A stretch of 64,000 nucleotides of DNA from NCBI RefSeq assembly GCF_029689925.1, contig NZ_CP121445.1, positions 120,001-184,000 of the forward strand, read 5' to 3'. Shown in pieces: positions 26,601 to 35,346 of this stretch. The DNA comes from Anaerocolumna sp. AGMB13025. Lineage in GTDB: Bacteria > Bacillota > Clostridia > Lachnospirales > Lachnospiraceae. The position numbers and the translations under genes were made by a program. Each line of letters opens with the position of its first letter. The first letter of the stretch is position 1. The notes below the pieces were generated by a model. The model ran no database searches, had not been told where the DNA came from, and saw only the letters and a list, made by a program, of their open reading frames with translations.

Positions 26601-28439
26601 GCTCCACCGGTTAATAACGGGGGAAGTGCGGTAACCGGTTATCAAGTATATGTATACGAGAATGGGGTAAGACTGGATGCATTAACCGCCTCAGGCAGCA
26701 GCAGTCCCATAACGGTAACCGGATTAAAAAGCCAGACCACTTACACTTTTAAAGTTGCTGCGGTCAATGCCCTGGGAGAAGGAGTAGAATCCACCTCCTC
26801 CAATGAAATAACCACCTATTCAAAGTCGGCTGCCTTATCAGGCCTTTTAGTAAGCGGGGGAAGTTTAAATACCGCCTTTGCTTCTGGCACCAACGCCTAT
26901 ACGATGAACGTCTCCTACAGCATAAGCAGTATAAGAGTTACTCCGACTACCGTTCATGCTAATGCAATTGTAACAGTTAATGGAAATACCGTACTAAGCG
27001 GACAGGCATCAGATGCAATTAATCTGAGTGTAGGGCCGAATCTGGTGACGATTCGAGTAATGGCAGAGGATGGTGTTACTACTGTAACCTATACGATTAC
27101 AGTTTTCCGCAGTGATTATGTACAAAATTCTTCACCGGACCCAGTACCAGCCACAACTCCTGCTCCAGGTACGGAAATAATTACAGTAGATGTGAAGCAG
27201 GGAAATACAGATAAAACGGTAGCGCAGATAACCATTGAAAGAACCACGGAAAAAGACGGAAAGAAGTCCGATAAAGTTACTTTTGGAGAAGAAAAAGCCG
27301 TAGAAACTGTGAAAGCTCTGAAAGAAGAAGGGAAGGATACGGCAAGGATCGTAATTCCTGATAGAAAAGAGACGATATCAGAGACTAAGGTTACTATTCC
27401 GGCTAAATCAATTGCAACCTTATCCGATGGAAAAATTAATTTACAAATAGATACGGAACACGCAAAGATTGATATTTCTAAAACAGAGCTTCAAAGTATC
27501 AGCAAGAATTCTGAGGAGGATATGTATTTCCGCCTGATACCGGTAAAAGAGAAGTCACAAAAAGATACTGCCGTTAACCATGCAATCCTTCAGGCAAACT
27601 TAGTAAGTGGTAATCAGAAGGGTTCTGCATCCATTATTGGCAGTCCAATAACCATTGAAACGAACATGCCGTCTACAGAGGCGGATATCACCTTACCACT
27701 TACGGGTATCACCCTCCCCTCCAATCCAAAGGAGAAAGCTGCCTTCTTAAATCAGCTTGCAGTCTATATTGAACATTCTGACGGAGACAAAGAGCTGATA
27801 CAAGGCGAACTGGTGGAATATAAGGAAGGGGTATATGGCATACGTTTCCATATCAAAAAGTTTAGTACCTTTACTGTGGTAAAGACCAATGCCTTTATAA
27901 AACCAGCTCCTGTTAAAAAATCCAATGAAGCTAACCTGCTTAAGGTTATCACTCCGGCAAAAGCCTCGGTTATGGGAAAGGTAGTTAAGGCTACAACAGA
28001 AAATAAAACTGCATCGGTGACCCTTAAGTTAAAGGTAAGTGAGAAAGCAACCTGGAAACTCTACAGTAATCAGACCTGTACGAAGCTTATATCTGGTAAT
28101 AAGGTAAAACTGAAGGAAGGCGATAATACCGTATACGTAAAAATAACGGCTGAAAATAAAAAGACCAGTAAGGTTTATACCGTAAAGATAACCCGGAAAT
28201 CACCGGATTATAAAGAACACATCATGCTTGGTCTGATCGGAAGTGAGAGCTATGCGAAACAGGTAGCTAAGATTTTTGCAGAGGAATACGATTGTAAGAA
28301 TGTCACGGTTACACCAGAGGGCAAGTACTACAGAGTATCCATGGACTTTATAGATAAGACAGCCGCTAACGTGGCCTGCAAGGATATGATAACCAGGAAA
28401 TATATAATCAATTATTATTTTGAAAAAAAGAAACAGTAA
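23673..28439 (+). CDS. Large secreted beta-helix / FN3 / cadherin-like surface protein
   Basis: This 1588-residue exported protein has a signal peptide with cleavage near residue 33 (RTLA-ET). After a Big-2-like N-terminal domain, residues about 565-790 form a parallel beta-helix region (NNNITHYNST, TIENNILDYNSSG). Residues 955-1050 are a fibronectin type III domain, and 1053-1146 and about 1420-1508 are cadherin-like beta-sandwich domains (ALSGLLVSGG, VYTVKITR). The last 75 residues (IMLGLIGSESYAKQVAKIF) resemble a SPOR-like fold. No LPXTG motif is present. The beta-helix could be a polysaccharide lyase or adhesin fold; no catalytic residues were identified. The start has a strong AGGAGG site. 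Confidence 0.82.
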   Translation: MKMSKAKQKLLSWLLSAALILGGITFLPERTLAETTDFEAVTDIMELPDTAVAGTDLTLSGQVIPNSATNKEIIWQVENPGTTGATINGNILSTIGTGQVRVSATVVSGASITADFVKNFEVSVNEPMDVSGVKVVSFNTAQVPYVTTLTVTMADIGLDSSSFSVADNTVPGSTVTVDSAVYSGDNYTVVISGMNYDDDYTLTIEKEGYGTYTNTSFFGTLAEAADLDLANEPNIFTGFERVLTGPGLVSINNSNYAANARLYSGTTYTAIDSNNGNPDNGTATRLIGVFAQAPAGAKAVKTLRTNGQVLQVTEDSLIDGNPNLQETVENGKDYYNNHKMDAGFVDNGYWQTIAFLPMYSQIASERQSDSSRILVDPADRFRIIEWYDNETCTGSPIKVLRLMVEVNYNGSLLTDGGASLLRVLGKTIIAGSQAGTLSEPVTATVSVISSIDTLKLSEITAEMDATVKLYTNAAYTQEITGTDSIPLAAGGETTVYIKVTGRNSTPIKYYKISINRSAITSEVTANDSEELAYYMEDPKVSVINLLSGSTYQYNGGIISRNLTINGNHATIVAGQGVTENIIRSDGVIFYGLGNFMNEKTFLKVDGQEGFLTLNQLTLCNGSMKNGTNTDDDGICAVINIKPEASFEMDGVTLKNFDNNPTEGFKNAFGVHAEPGAGNITIRNSTFDSSNAFRNAVAIRTGNYDISGNTFQGTDNPLKLRRDDGYEYAIYIFGGTGTIRNNNITHYNSTNFPGYSSGGISVIGFYPVDATIENNILDYNSSGIDITGYWSNAGTNRSLIVNGRTLSTSEDAYAIGEAMKQANQQDYVNVSFDQNDEVSVTDSNNNSYYTVLGGYRSPLISVAETQGNTVTIQFPEDAVDIMNAAITKEFEVKLDGSAEWTELSGAHIEWLSAVKAKLTLEAGHSYQLRFKMSHNSYVEENDPEERTLTTYSNPISSPAAPGNVSAVTGDERAVVSFAPPVNNGGSAVTGYQVYVYENGVRLDALTASGSSSPITVTGLKSQTTYTFKVAAVNALGEGVESTSSNEITTYSKSAALSGLLVSGGSLNTAFASGTNAYTMNVSYSISSIRVTPTTVHANAIVTVNGNTVLSGQASDAINLSVGPNLVTIRVMAEDGVTTVTYTITVFRSDYVQNSSPDPVPATTPAPGTEIITVDVKQGNTDKTVAQITIERTTEKDGKKSDKVTFGEEKAVETVKALKEEGKDTARIVIPDRKETISETKVTIPAKSIATLSDGKINLQIDTEHAKIDISKTELQSISKNSEEDMYFRLIPVKEKSQKDTAVNHAILQANLVSGNQKGSASIIGSPITIETNMPSTEADITLPLTGITLPSNPKEKAAFLNQLAVYIEHSDGDKELIQGELVEYKEGVYGIRFHIKKFSTFTVVKTNAFIKPAPVKKSNEANLLKVITPAKASVMGKVVKATTENKTASVTLKLKVSEKATWKLYSNQTCTKLISGNKVKLKEGDNTVYVKITAENKKTSKVYTVKITRKSPDYKEHIMLGLIGSESYAKQVAKIFAEEYDCKNVTVTPEGKYYRVSMDFIDKTAANVACKDMITRKYIINYYFEKKKQ

Positions 28440-28505
28440 AAAACAGCCTGTGGTAAAGCAGTAAATAGTACAGTGTATCAAAACCTAAGGTAATCATAAT
28501 CAGAA

Positions 28506-28551
28506 GGAGAGGAGTAAGTTGCTGATCAGCAAAGTACTCCTCTCAGCTTTT
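28506..28551 (+). terminator. Terminator after the surface-protein gene
   Basis: GAGAGGAGTA and TACTCCTCTC pair, with a smaller TTGCTGATCAGCAA hairpin nested inside, followed by AGCTTTTC. It lies 65 bases after the stop codon. Confidence 0.8.
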
Positions 28552-28633
28552 CAAATATCTGCAAACCAGAATTTACTCTTTCATTTAGCCCTTTTAAAAA
28601 TCACACTGTATTATTCGTCTCAGTTAATAGAAA

Positions 28634-29602
28634 TTACAAAATAAGACTTTCCACCTTGTTCACATAATGGCTCATATTGGATTCCTTACAGCCGTCAACA
28701 TTACAAAATAATAGTATTAATAATTTACGGGTTCTGAAACGACTGATACTGGTACTAAAGCCAGGGGCATCTCCACCATGACTAACCTTATCCCCATTGA
28801 TATACCAACCCATGGCATAGCCGTTAAAAACAGGTCTAAACATTTCTGCTAGCAATTCCTTGCTTAACAGAGAGTTTTTATATAAGGTACTATCCCATAT
28901 GCATAGATCCGCTGCACTAGAATAAACTCCACCAGCACCTGCAAAGGAGTAAATCGGGGTTGCTTTTTCCCATTTGGAAACACGGGGTGATTTATATCCT
29001 ACTGCCAGTTCCTTAATAAATTTTGGAGCTGTAAGTAGTCTGGTATTATCCATACCAAGGGTCTTAAAGATATTCTGCTCCATATACTCACCTAAGCTGA
29101 GTCCTGATATTTGTTCAATTAATTTACCTAGTACGATATAGTTAGAATTGCAATAATTGAAATTTTGATGTGGCGGATTGTAGTCAGTAAGAGTTTTGAT
29201 GAATTCATAAGAATCCTCCGTTGTAATACCGTCGATTTCCTGCCAACCCGGTTGGTTCCAGTATTCTGGCATTCCAGATACCATGTTTAACATATCGCGT
29301 ATTTTTATGTTTGCGCCATATTTAAAATCTGTTAAATAGTTACCGATATAATCGTCAATTGAGAGTAATCCTTTTTGCACTAACAGCAAAATACTCATGG
29401 CTGTAAATTGTTTTGTAATGGAGCCTATGCTGTAAACAGTATGTTCATCTGCGACTTTTTTTTCACTAAAATCAGAATATCCAAAGGACTGTTTAAATAG
29501 GAGTTCATTACCTTCTTTGATCAGAATATAACCATTAAAATCCTGAAAAATCTCATCTTCCCTATACAATTTGTTTAGTTTTTGCCATAGCACAGTGTTC
29601 AT
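28634..29602 (-). CDS. Serine hydrolase, beta-lactamase (class C-like) family
   Basis: This 322-residue protein has the PF00144 active-site motifs: Ser61-x-x-Lys64 (SITK), Tyr150-x-Asn152 (YCN) and a late HGG that replaces the KTG triad. No signal peptide is visible, so it is probably cytoplasmic or exported by another route. Members include esterases, D-aminopeptidases and PBP-like proteins; true beta-lactamase activity is not indicated. The start MNTVLW is supported by AAGGAG; the longer frame runs through the promoter. A MerR-type promoter precedes it, pointing to induction by a drug or stress ligand. Confidence 0.88.
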   Translation of the reverse strand: MNTVLWQKLNKLYREDEIFQDFNGYILIKEGNELLFKQSFGYSDFSEKKVADEHTVYSIGSITKQFTAMSILLLVQKGLLSIDDYIGNYLTDFKYGANIKIRDMLNMVSGMPEYWNQPGWQEIDGITTEDSYEFIKTLTDYNPPHQNFNYCNSNYIVLGKLIEQISGLSLGEYMEQNIFKTLGMDNTRLLTAPKFIKELAVGYKSPRVSKWEKATPIYSFAGAGGVYSSAADLCIWDSTLYKNSLLSKELLAEMFRPVFNGYAMGWYINGDKVSHGGDAPGFSTSISRFRTRKLLILLFCNVDGCKESNMSHYVNKVESLIL

Positions 29603-29630
29603 ATTGACTTCTCCTTTTGGGTTTTCTTTT

Positions 29631-29661
29631 ATTGTAAACCTTACCCTAAGGGTAAAGTCAA
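29631..29661 (-). promoter_or_regulatory. MerR-type promoter with 19-base spacer and dyad
   Basis: On the minus strand TTGACT and TACAAT are separated by 19 bases instead of 17. The spacer contains the dyad TTACCCTTAGGGTAA centred between the two boxes. This layout is characteristic of promoters activated by MerR-family regulators through DNA distortion. No MerR gene occurs in the window, so the regulator must be elsewhere. The remaining gap to 29971 shows no gene. Confidence 0.75.
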
Positions 29662-29971
29662 TCATTTACCTTGGCTATAAAGAGGAGCCCATCCAGAGTT
29701 TTTATAACCATAAAATTTGAGAACTGAATATAGAATTAAAAGAGACATTAACTACCATATTGAAATACAGAAACGTATCAGCTGGAATTTAAGCAGTGTG
29801 TTTCTTACTAGTTAAGTAAATAGATTTAATGAAGGTTCATTATAACAATGCATTACAAATTTTTATGAACTTAGCAAAACTGGACCAGAGAAACAGGGAA
29901 TTTTACGTTAAGCTGTTATAGAGGATTTTTTACATCTTCATTTAAAGCATATGTTAAAAAGGAGATTTTGA

Positions 29972-31201
29972 ATGACAGCGAAACTATCTGCTTATAAAAT
30001 TTACAACATTTATTCCCTGGTTACGGCTTTTCTCTTTTCCATGGTATTTACGGTTAATCTGGTTTATCAGGTTGAGATTCTTAACCTAAATCCGTTGCAG
30101 TTAGTTCTTGTGGGTACCGTGTTAGAGGCCACCTGTTTTCTCTTTGAAATTCCGACAGGGATCGTTGCAGATCTATACAGCAGGAAGATCTCGGTCCTAA
30201 TCGGGTTGGTTTTAACGGGATTTGGTTTTATTGTGGAGGGTGCGGTGCCTTATTTTGCTGCGGTACTGACCGCCCAGGTATTATGGGGAGTGGGCTATAC
30301 TTTTATCAGTGGGGCGATTGACGCCTGGATTGCAGAAGAAGAGAAGGTTATTAATCTTGATCGTATCTATCTAAGAGGAGCAAGAATTGGTGAGGTTGGT
30401 TCTGCCGTGGGGATTTTAATTGGTACAGGTCTTGGGAATGTATCACTTTCACTTCCTATCATTACCGGAGGGAGTTTGTTCCTTGGACTTACCTTATTCC
30501 TATTGGGTTTTATGCCGGAAAATAATTTTACACCTACGAAAGATCTTAAGACAGGTATTCTAAGAAACATGGGAAATACTTTTGTGTCCGGGTTTACACA
30601 GGTAAAGGGCAATAAGGAAATCCGAAGGCTTTTATTAATCACCTTATTTTATGGGCTATCCAGTGAAGGGTTTGACAGACTTTATACGGTTCACTTCCTA
30701 AAGGATACGGTACTGCCTAAAATCGGCGGGTTTGGGTCTGTGACCTGGTTTGGGATATTTAGTATGGCTGGCACGGTACTTAGTATTACCGCGCTGCACT
30801 TAGCTGAAAAGCTGATGAAAAGTAAATTAAATCAAGTGTTATTTTTAATCTATATTAATAGTTTTACCATCGTAGGAATACTAGTGTTTGCCTTAACAAA
30901 AGACTTTAAGGTAATGCTTGCCGCATATTTACTGACTGGTTGTTTTAAAACAATTAATAATCCGGTTTATAATACCAGACTGAATGGTTTTATAGAGGAG
31001 AATGCAAGAGCTACCGTTTTATCTGCCAGCGGACAGATAAATGCATTGGGACAAATCCTTGGGGGACCGTTGATTGGTTTTATTGCAGCTAAAATCTCTG
31101 GCAGCCTTGGGATTTTTTATACAGGTCTATTATTAATCCCTACAGTAGCAATCTATGCATTCTCCTTGAGGGAAGAGAAAAGAAATCACGTAAGCAGCTA
31201 A
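29972..31201 (+). CDS. MFS transporter
   Basis: This 409-residue protein has about 12 predicted membrane helices and the MFS loop 2-3 motif in the form GIVADLYSRKISVLIG near residue 63. It resembles drug-efflux-type facilitators with an N-terminal IPTGIVAD stretch. Substrate cannot be assigned. Ribosome site AAAAAGGAG precedes the start. It converges with the phoH-like gene with only four bases between the stop codons and no terminator, so the two transcripts must overlap. Confidence 0.88.
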   Translation: MTAKLSAYKIYNIYSLVTAFLFSMVFTVNLVYQVEILNLNPLQLVLVGTVLEATCFLFEIPTGIVADLYSRKISVLIGLVLTGFGFIVEGAVPYFAAVLTAQVLWGVGYTFISGAIDAWIAEEEKVINLDRIYLRGARIGEVGSAVGILIGTGLGNVSLSLPIITGGSLFLGLTLFLLGFMPENNFTPTKDLKTGILRNMGNTFVSGFTQVKGNKEIRRLLLITLFYGLSSEGFDRLYTVHFLKDTVLPKIGGFGSVTWFGIFSMAGTVLSITALHLAEKLMKSKLNQVLFLIYINSFTIVGILVFALTKDFKVMLAAYLLTGCFKTINNPVYNTRLNGFIEENARATVLSASGQINALGQILGGPLIGFIAAKISGSLGIFYTGLLLIPTVAIYAFSLREEKRNHVSS

Positions 31202-31205
31202 AGAG

Positions 31206-32573
31206 TTACATTCTCATTGCCGCATCAAAAGCTAACACAGACCGTTCACATTCATCCGTCTGCATAGTTAATTGAAAACATAAGGGGCTGCCTTTCATTT
31301 TCTCGGAAGCATAGCTAAGACCATTGGTGCGCTCGTCTAACAGTGGATGGTCAATTTGTTCCGGGTCACCAAGTAAGATTACTTTCGTGCCTTTTCCTAC
31401 CCTTGTTACGATACCTTTTACCTGCTTGGGGGTAAGATTTTGCGCTTCGTCGATAATTAGATAGGTTTGGGTTATGGAGCGACCCCTGATAAAGTTCATA
31501 GCTTCCGTGGTAATGACGCCCCGGTCAAACAGTTCATCTATTTTACCCCTGAGTTCTTTCTCATTCTTATACCGTTCTTTTTCACTTCGGTCTACTAAAA
31601 TCTCCAGATTATCAATGATCGGACGTAAATAAGGAGCTATTTTTTCCTGTTCACTTCCAGGGAGGAAGCCGATATCCTCATCGAACTGGACGTTAGGTCT
31701 GGTAATCAGGATTTTGCGGTAAGCTTTACTGTCTGCCTCTAAGGTCTGTTCAAGACCTACGGCCAGGGAGTAGAAGGTTTTAGCAGTACCGGCTGTTCCT
31801 TTGACAATAACCAGGGGTGCAGTGTCTGCATTCTGCATTAAGGCTTCCTGTAAAAACCGCTGACCTACATTCTTGGGTTGGACTCCGAAGGGTTCTGCTT
31901 TCAGGCTTTTCAGCGGTATAATGTTTTTGCCGTCATATCTGCCAAGGAGAGTTTTCTTTTCACTGGTTTCCGAATGGATGATAAAAAACTGGTTTATCTC
32001 CGGAAGGACGGGTATTTTATCGGTACCGTCCATCACATATATATTTTTTGGTGCAATTCCTTTTTTCTTAAACTCACTCATAACTTTATCAGAAGTATAG
32101 ACATCCATTCTTCCGGTATACTGTTCTTCAATATTTGGAGCTTGTTCTGTTGTAAAATCTTCGGCGGGAATTCCTAACATCTGGGACTTTAAGCGGACAA
32201 TAATATCTTTGGTGACCAGAGTAACAGAATCGCCTTTGTCCATTAAACCTTTGCAGACTTTTAATATCCGGTTGTCGTTAGAATCCGTATGAAAGCCGTG
32301 AGGGAGTTCTACTGCCACAAAATTAGCCTCAATTCTAATAATTCCGCCAAATCCAGTAAAAACACCTTCAAACAAGCTGCCGGTCTGCCGCAGTTGTTCT
32401 AAGTAACGGATTGCCTGTCTTGCATTGGCTCCCCGTTCTCCATCATCATTTTTTAATTTATCTAATTCTTCTAAAACTGCGATTGGAAGTACTACCTTAT
32501 TATCTTCAAAAGATAATAAAGCATAAGGAGATTGAATTAAAACATTCGTATCGATAACATAAGTTTTTTTCAT
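31206..32573 (-). CDS. PhoH-family protein with N-terminal PIN domain
   Basis: This 455-residue cytoplasmic protein (COG1875/YlaK type) joins a PIN nuclease domain (MKKTYVIDTNVLIQSP, with Asp8 and later acidic residues) at about 1-140 to a PhoH ATPase at about 240-455. The ATPase carries Walker A GTAGTAKT and a Walker B-like TYLIIDEAQN. PIN-PhoH proteins have RNase and helicase activity and resemble a fused toxin-ATPase. I start at MKKTYV because CGGAGG lies just before it; 52 extra in-frame codons upstream lack support. A 58-residue membrane protein gene lies 153 bases upstream on the same strand. Confidence 0.92.
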   Translation of the reverse strand: MKKTYVIDTNVLIQSPYALLSFEDNKVVLPIAVLEELDKLKNDDGERGANARQAIRYLEQLRQTGSLFEGVFTGFGGIIRIEANFVAVELPHGFHTDSNDNRILKVCKGLMDKGDSVTLVTKDIIVRLKSQMLGIPAEDFTTEQAPNIEEQYTGRMDVYTSDKVMSEFKKKGIAPKNIYVMDGTDKIPVLPEINQFFIIHSETSEKKTLLGRYDGKNIIPLKSLKAEPFGVQPKNVGQRFLQEALMQNADTAPLVIVKGTAGTAKTFYSLAVGLEQTLEADSKAYRKILITRPNVQFDEDIGFLPGSEQEKIAPYLRPIIDNLEILVDRSEKERYKNEKELRGKIDELFDRGVITTEAMNFIRGRSITQTYLIIDEAQNLTPKQVKGIVTRVGKGTKVILLGDPEQIDHPLLDERTNGLSYASEKMKGSPLCFQLTMQTDECERSVLAFDAAMRM

Positions 32574-32725
32574 GGATACCTCCGTTATGTGATTTATTTT
32601 AGTGAAACAAAGAAGAGACTTACTGCTAAATACGAATATCCTGCCAACTACAATTTCTGTCCTGCAGGGCTTCTTGTTTCCTAAGAAATAGAGTGAAACT
32701 TTCTTTGAAAATAACAAAATAATGC

Positions 32726-32902
32726 TCACTGCATCTTCGAGGCAGCAAGCATTACAGTAATATATAGATTGTCTTTTGAAGTTTGAAGCTTATCACTTGT
32801 AGAAAGATAAATAAACATAAAAATTGTAAGAAGGGCTTCCAGACCAAACAAATAGATGGAAGGATAAAGAAGGGTTCTATGAACCAGGAATAGCTTAAAC
32901 AT
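32726..32902 (-). CDS. Small predicted membrane protein (58 residues)
   Basis: A reading frame of 58 codons runs from ATG at 32902 to TGA at 32726, with a strong ribosome site (CGGAGGTAAC) eight bases upstream. It begins MFKLFLVHRTLLYPSIYL, has a hydrophobic helix at about 11-34 (YLFGLEALLTIFMFIYL) and a polar tail ending AASKMQ. I do not recognise the family. It is directly upstream of the phoH-like gene and may share its transcript. A hairpin (AATGCT..AGCATT) overlaps its end. The ribosome site and topology make it likely real, but conservation is untested. Confidence 0.6.
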   Translation of the reverse strand: MFKLFLVHRTLLYPSIYLFGLEALLTIFMFIYLSTSDKLQTSKDNLYITVMLAASKMQ

Positions 32903-33319
32903 AGGCAGTTACCTCCGTGGAAGAAATACTAGCAGTGTCTGAAAGGCAGTTATCAGATGTTATGATTCATTTATATAACATTAGCTGGAGAAAAACTATC
33001 ATACTTACGTAAAGTATAGATTATCAATGTGTAAAACTGCAAGTACTTGTGTTTGGCATAATCAGTTTTGTTACGGCTATTATATGTAGTTATACCAGGT
33101 GATGAATACAAACGAAAAGAAATATTACCATATTCAAGGCATAGAATCCTCATACCGGCTTTTGGGGGCATCTTACCATAGCTGTATGGCAACTCACCAG
33201 GTGGTATATTGCGGAGGCGGGAAAAGATACATATACTTTTAAACATACGCAAAGATAGCAGCAGGAGTGCAAAAAGAAAGTGAATTATGTTACTGGGCGG
33301 TTTAGGAAAGGAGTAATTT
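32903..33319. other. Intergenic region before the ABC exporter genes
   Basis: Divergent promoters for the small membrane protein and the ABC transporter should lie here. A 130-codon minus-strand frame (32971-33363) overlaps the ABC gene and has no ribosome site; I regard it as chance. No repeats or known RNA were recognised. Confidence 0.5.
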
Positions 33320-34228
33320 ATGGAGGATATCATTAAAGTCAGGAACCTAAAGAAATATTTCAACGATATAAAAGCGGTGGATGATATCAGCTTTCAGGTT
33401 GAAAAGGGGCAGTTGTATGGATTTTTGGGAGTAAATGGTGCGGGTAAGTCCACTACGATCAATATACTGTGTACCCTGTTTCCAAAGACGGAGGGAGAGG
33501 TCACCATATGCGGTTATCAATTAGGCAGGGACAATGACAAGATCAGGAGCAGGATTGGAGTGGTGTTTCAGGAGAATTCACTGGATAACAGACTTACCAT
33601 TAAGGAGAATTTAACAATCAGAGCATCACTTTACAATAAAGATACGAAAGCAATTAAAAAAAATCTGGATTCTGTCTGTGAAATCTTAGGGATAGGAGAG
33701 CTTCTTAACCGGCAGTTTAGAAAGTTATCCGGGGGTCAGAAAAGACGCTGTGAAATTGCAAGAGCCTTAATGAATACACCGGAACTATTATTTTTAGATG
33801 AGCCAACCACGGGTTTGGACCCTCAGACCAGGCAGCAGGTCTGGGACAGCCTGGAAGGTCTTAGAAGAGAAAAACATATGACCATATTTCTTACCACCCA
33901 TTATATGGAGGAGGCCGCGAAAGCCCAGTATATTGCAATCTTAGAAGGCGGAAAACTGGCAGCAGGCGGAACACCCCATACTTTAAAAGAGAAGTATGCC
34001 AATGATTTTCTTAGAATCTATCCAAAGGATAAGGATAAAGTAATCCAATATCTGAAAGAAAAGTCCTGTATCTATGTTGAACGAAGCAATCATATCCGGA
34101 TAAATGTTGCAAATACCAAACTTGGTTTAGCGCTTTTAAATGGGATCAAAGAGGAGCTAAGTTCCTGTGAAATCCTTCAGGGAACCATGGATGACGTGTT
34201 TTTAAATGTTACCGGAAAGTCACTGTAA
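33320..34228 (+). CDS. ABC transporter ATP-binding protein
   Basis: This 302-residue ATPase has Walker A GVNGAGKST (37-45), signature LSGGQKRR, Walker B LLFLDEPTTGLDP and the H-loop LTTHYMEEA. The C-terminal tail (about 220-302) is the extension typical of ABC-2 exporters of drugs or lantibiotics (DrrA/LnrL type). It pairs with the permease gene 195 bases downstream. With LytTR and DUF3021 genes following, the set resembles LytTR-controlled exporters for antibiotics or peptides. Ribosome site AAAGGAG supports the start. Confidence 0.93.
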   Translation: MEDIIKVRNLKKYFNDIKAVDDISFQVEKGQLYGFLGVNGAGKSTTINILCTLFPKTEGEVTICGYQLGRDNDKIRSRIGVVFQENSLDNRLTIKENLTIRASLYNKDTKAIKKNLDSVCEILGIGELLNRQFRKLSGGQKRRCEIARALMNTPELLFLDEPTTGLDPQTRQQVWDSLEGLRREKHMTIFLTTHYMEEAAKAQYIAILEGGKLAAGGTPHTLKEKYANDFLRIYPKDKDKVIQYLKEKSCIYVERSNHIRINVANTKLGLALLNGIKEELSSCEILQGTMDDVFLNVTGKSL

Positions 34229-34422
34229 TTTATACGGATTTTGTATTTGTAAAAATTTACACTATCGTTGTAATTGAAATAAATTAAAGATAAGTTACGA
34301 AACTCTAATATGATAACTATATCATGCAATTACTAGAATATTAAAGGTGAAGCTTACAAAAAGGCAAGTAAAACTTTTTATCTAACGAAAGGGTCTAAAA
34401 AGAGGAAAGGAAGTTCATTCAT

Positions 34423-35334
34423 ATGACATTATGCAGATTGGTAAAACGAAATATTCTGGTTTATTCCAGAAACAGATCCACAATATTCTTTTCTTTATTG
34501 TCAACAATTATAATCATTGCTTTGATGGCTATGTTTTTAGGACAGTCAAATACGGATAATGTAGTAAATCTTTTAAACCAATATGGAGGGGTAAGGGATG
34601 CGGCAGCAGACAGGAACAATGCGGAACAGCTGGTATTATTATGGACTCTGGCAGGTATTCTTGTTGTAAATTCGGTTACCATTACACTTTCTATGGTTGG
34701 GTTTATGGTTTCTGATGAAGAATATAATAAGTTATCGTCTTTTTATGTTTCACCTGTTAATCGGGGAGTTTTCGTCCTGGGATATATCGTTGCGGCTATT
34801 GTAATGGGAATTGCTATGTGCTGTCTGACCCTTATATTTGGGGAATTGTTTGTCTGGTATACCGGCGGGGAATTATTAAATGGGGGTCAATTATTGCGAG
34901 TTCTGTTATTTATCGTATTAAATGTATTTATGTCCTCCAGTCTGATGTTTTTTATAACCAATTTTGTTCACAGTACCAGCGCATTTTCCGGTCTAAGTAC
35001 GATAATCGGGACTTTAGTGGGTTTTTTAGCGGCTATCTATTTGCCTATGGGTGCATTACCGGCTAAAGTACAGACTGTAGTGAAAAGTCTGCCTTTGTTA
35101 CATGGCTCAGCCTTAATGAGGGAGGCTTTTACGGAAGAAATACTTAAGACCACTTTTCAAAATTGTCCAGGGGAACTCCTTAAAGGGTTCAAAGATTACA
35201 TGGGGATTACGGTACGTATGGGAGAGCATCTGGTTAGCAGTCAATTTCAGGTGGCATTTTTGTTCATTAGTGGTATAATTTTAATCATAATATCTGCGTT
35301 TATTCAAAGAAAAAGAAATACGGTTATCAGATAG
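34423..35334 (+). CDS. ABC-2 type transporter permease
   Basis: This 303-residue protein has six likely membrane helices: one near 20-40, a large extracellular loop rich in Asn/Asp to about 70, then five helices, as in ABC-2 permeases. The final helix ends in a basic RKRNTVIR tail. It is the membrane partner of the preceding ATPase. The ribosome site AGGAAAGGAAG lies upstream. The 194-base gap after the ATPase gene contains no gene. Confidence 0.9.
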   Translation: MTLCRLVKRNILVYSRNRSTIFFSLLSTIIIIALMAMFLGQSNTDNVVNLLNQYGGVRDAAADRNNAEQLVLLWTLAGILVVNSVTITLSMVGFMVSDEEYNKLSSFYVSPVNRGVFVLGYIVAAIVMGIAMCCLTLIFGELFVWYTGGELLNGGQLLRVLLFIVLNVFMSSSLMFFITNFVHSTSAFSGLSTIIGTLVGFLAAIYLPMGALPAKVQTVVKSLPLLHGSALMREAFTEEILKTTFQNCPGELLKGFKDYMGITVRMGEHLVSSQFQVAFLFISGIILIIISAFIQRKRNTVIR

Positions 35335-35346
35335 GAGCAAATCTCC

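Noticed and set aside
32971..33363. 130-codon minus-strand frame overlapping the ABC ATPase start
   Set aside because: No ribosome site, low-complexity composition, and overlap with a certain gene.
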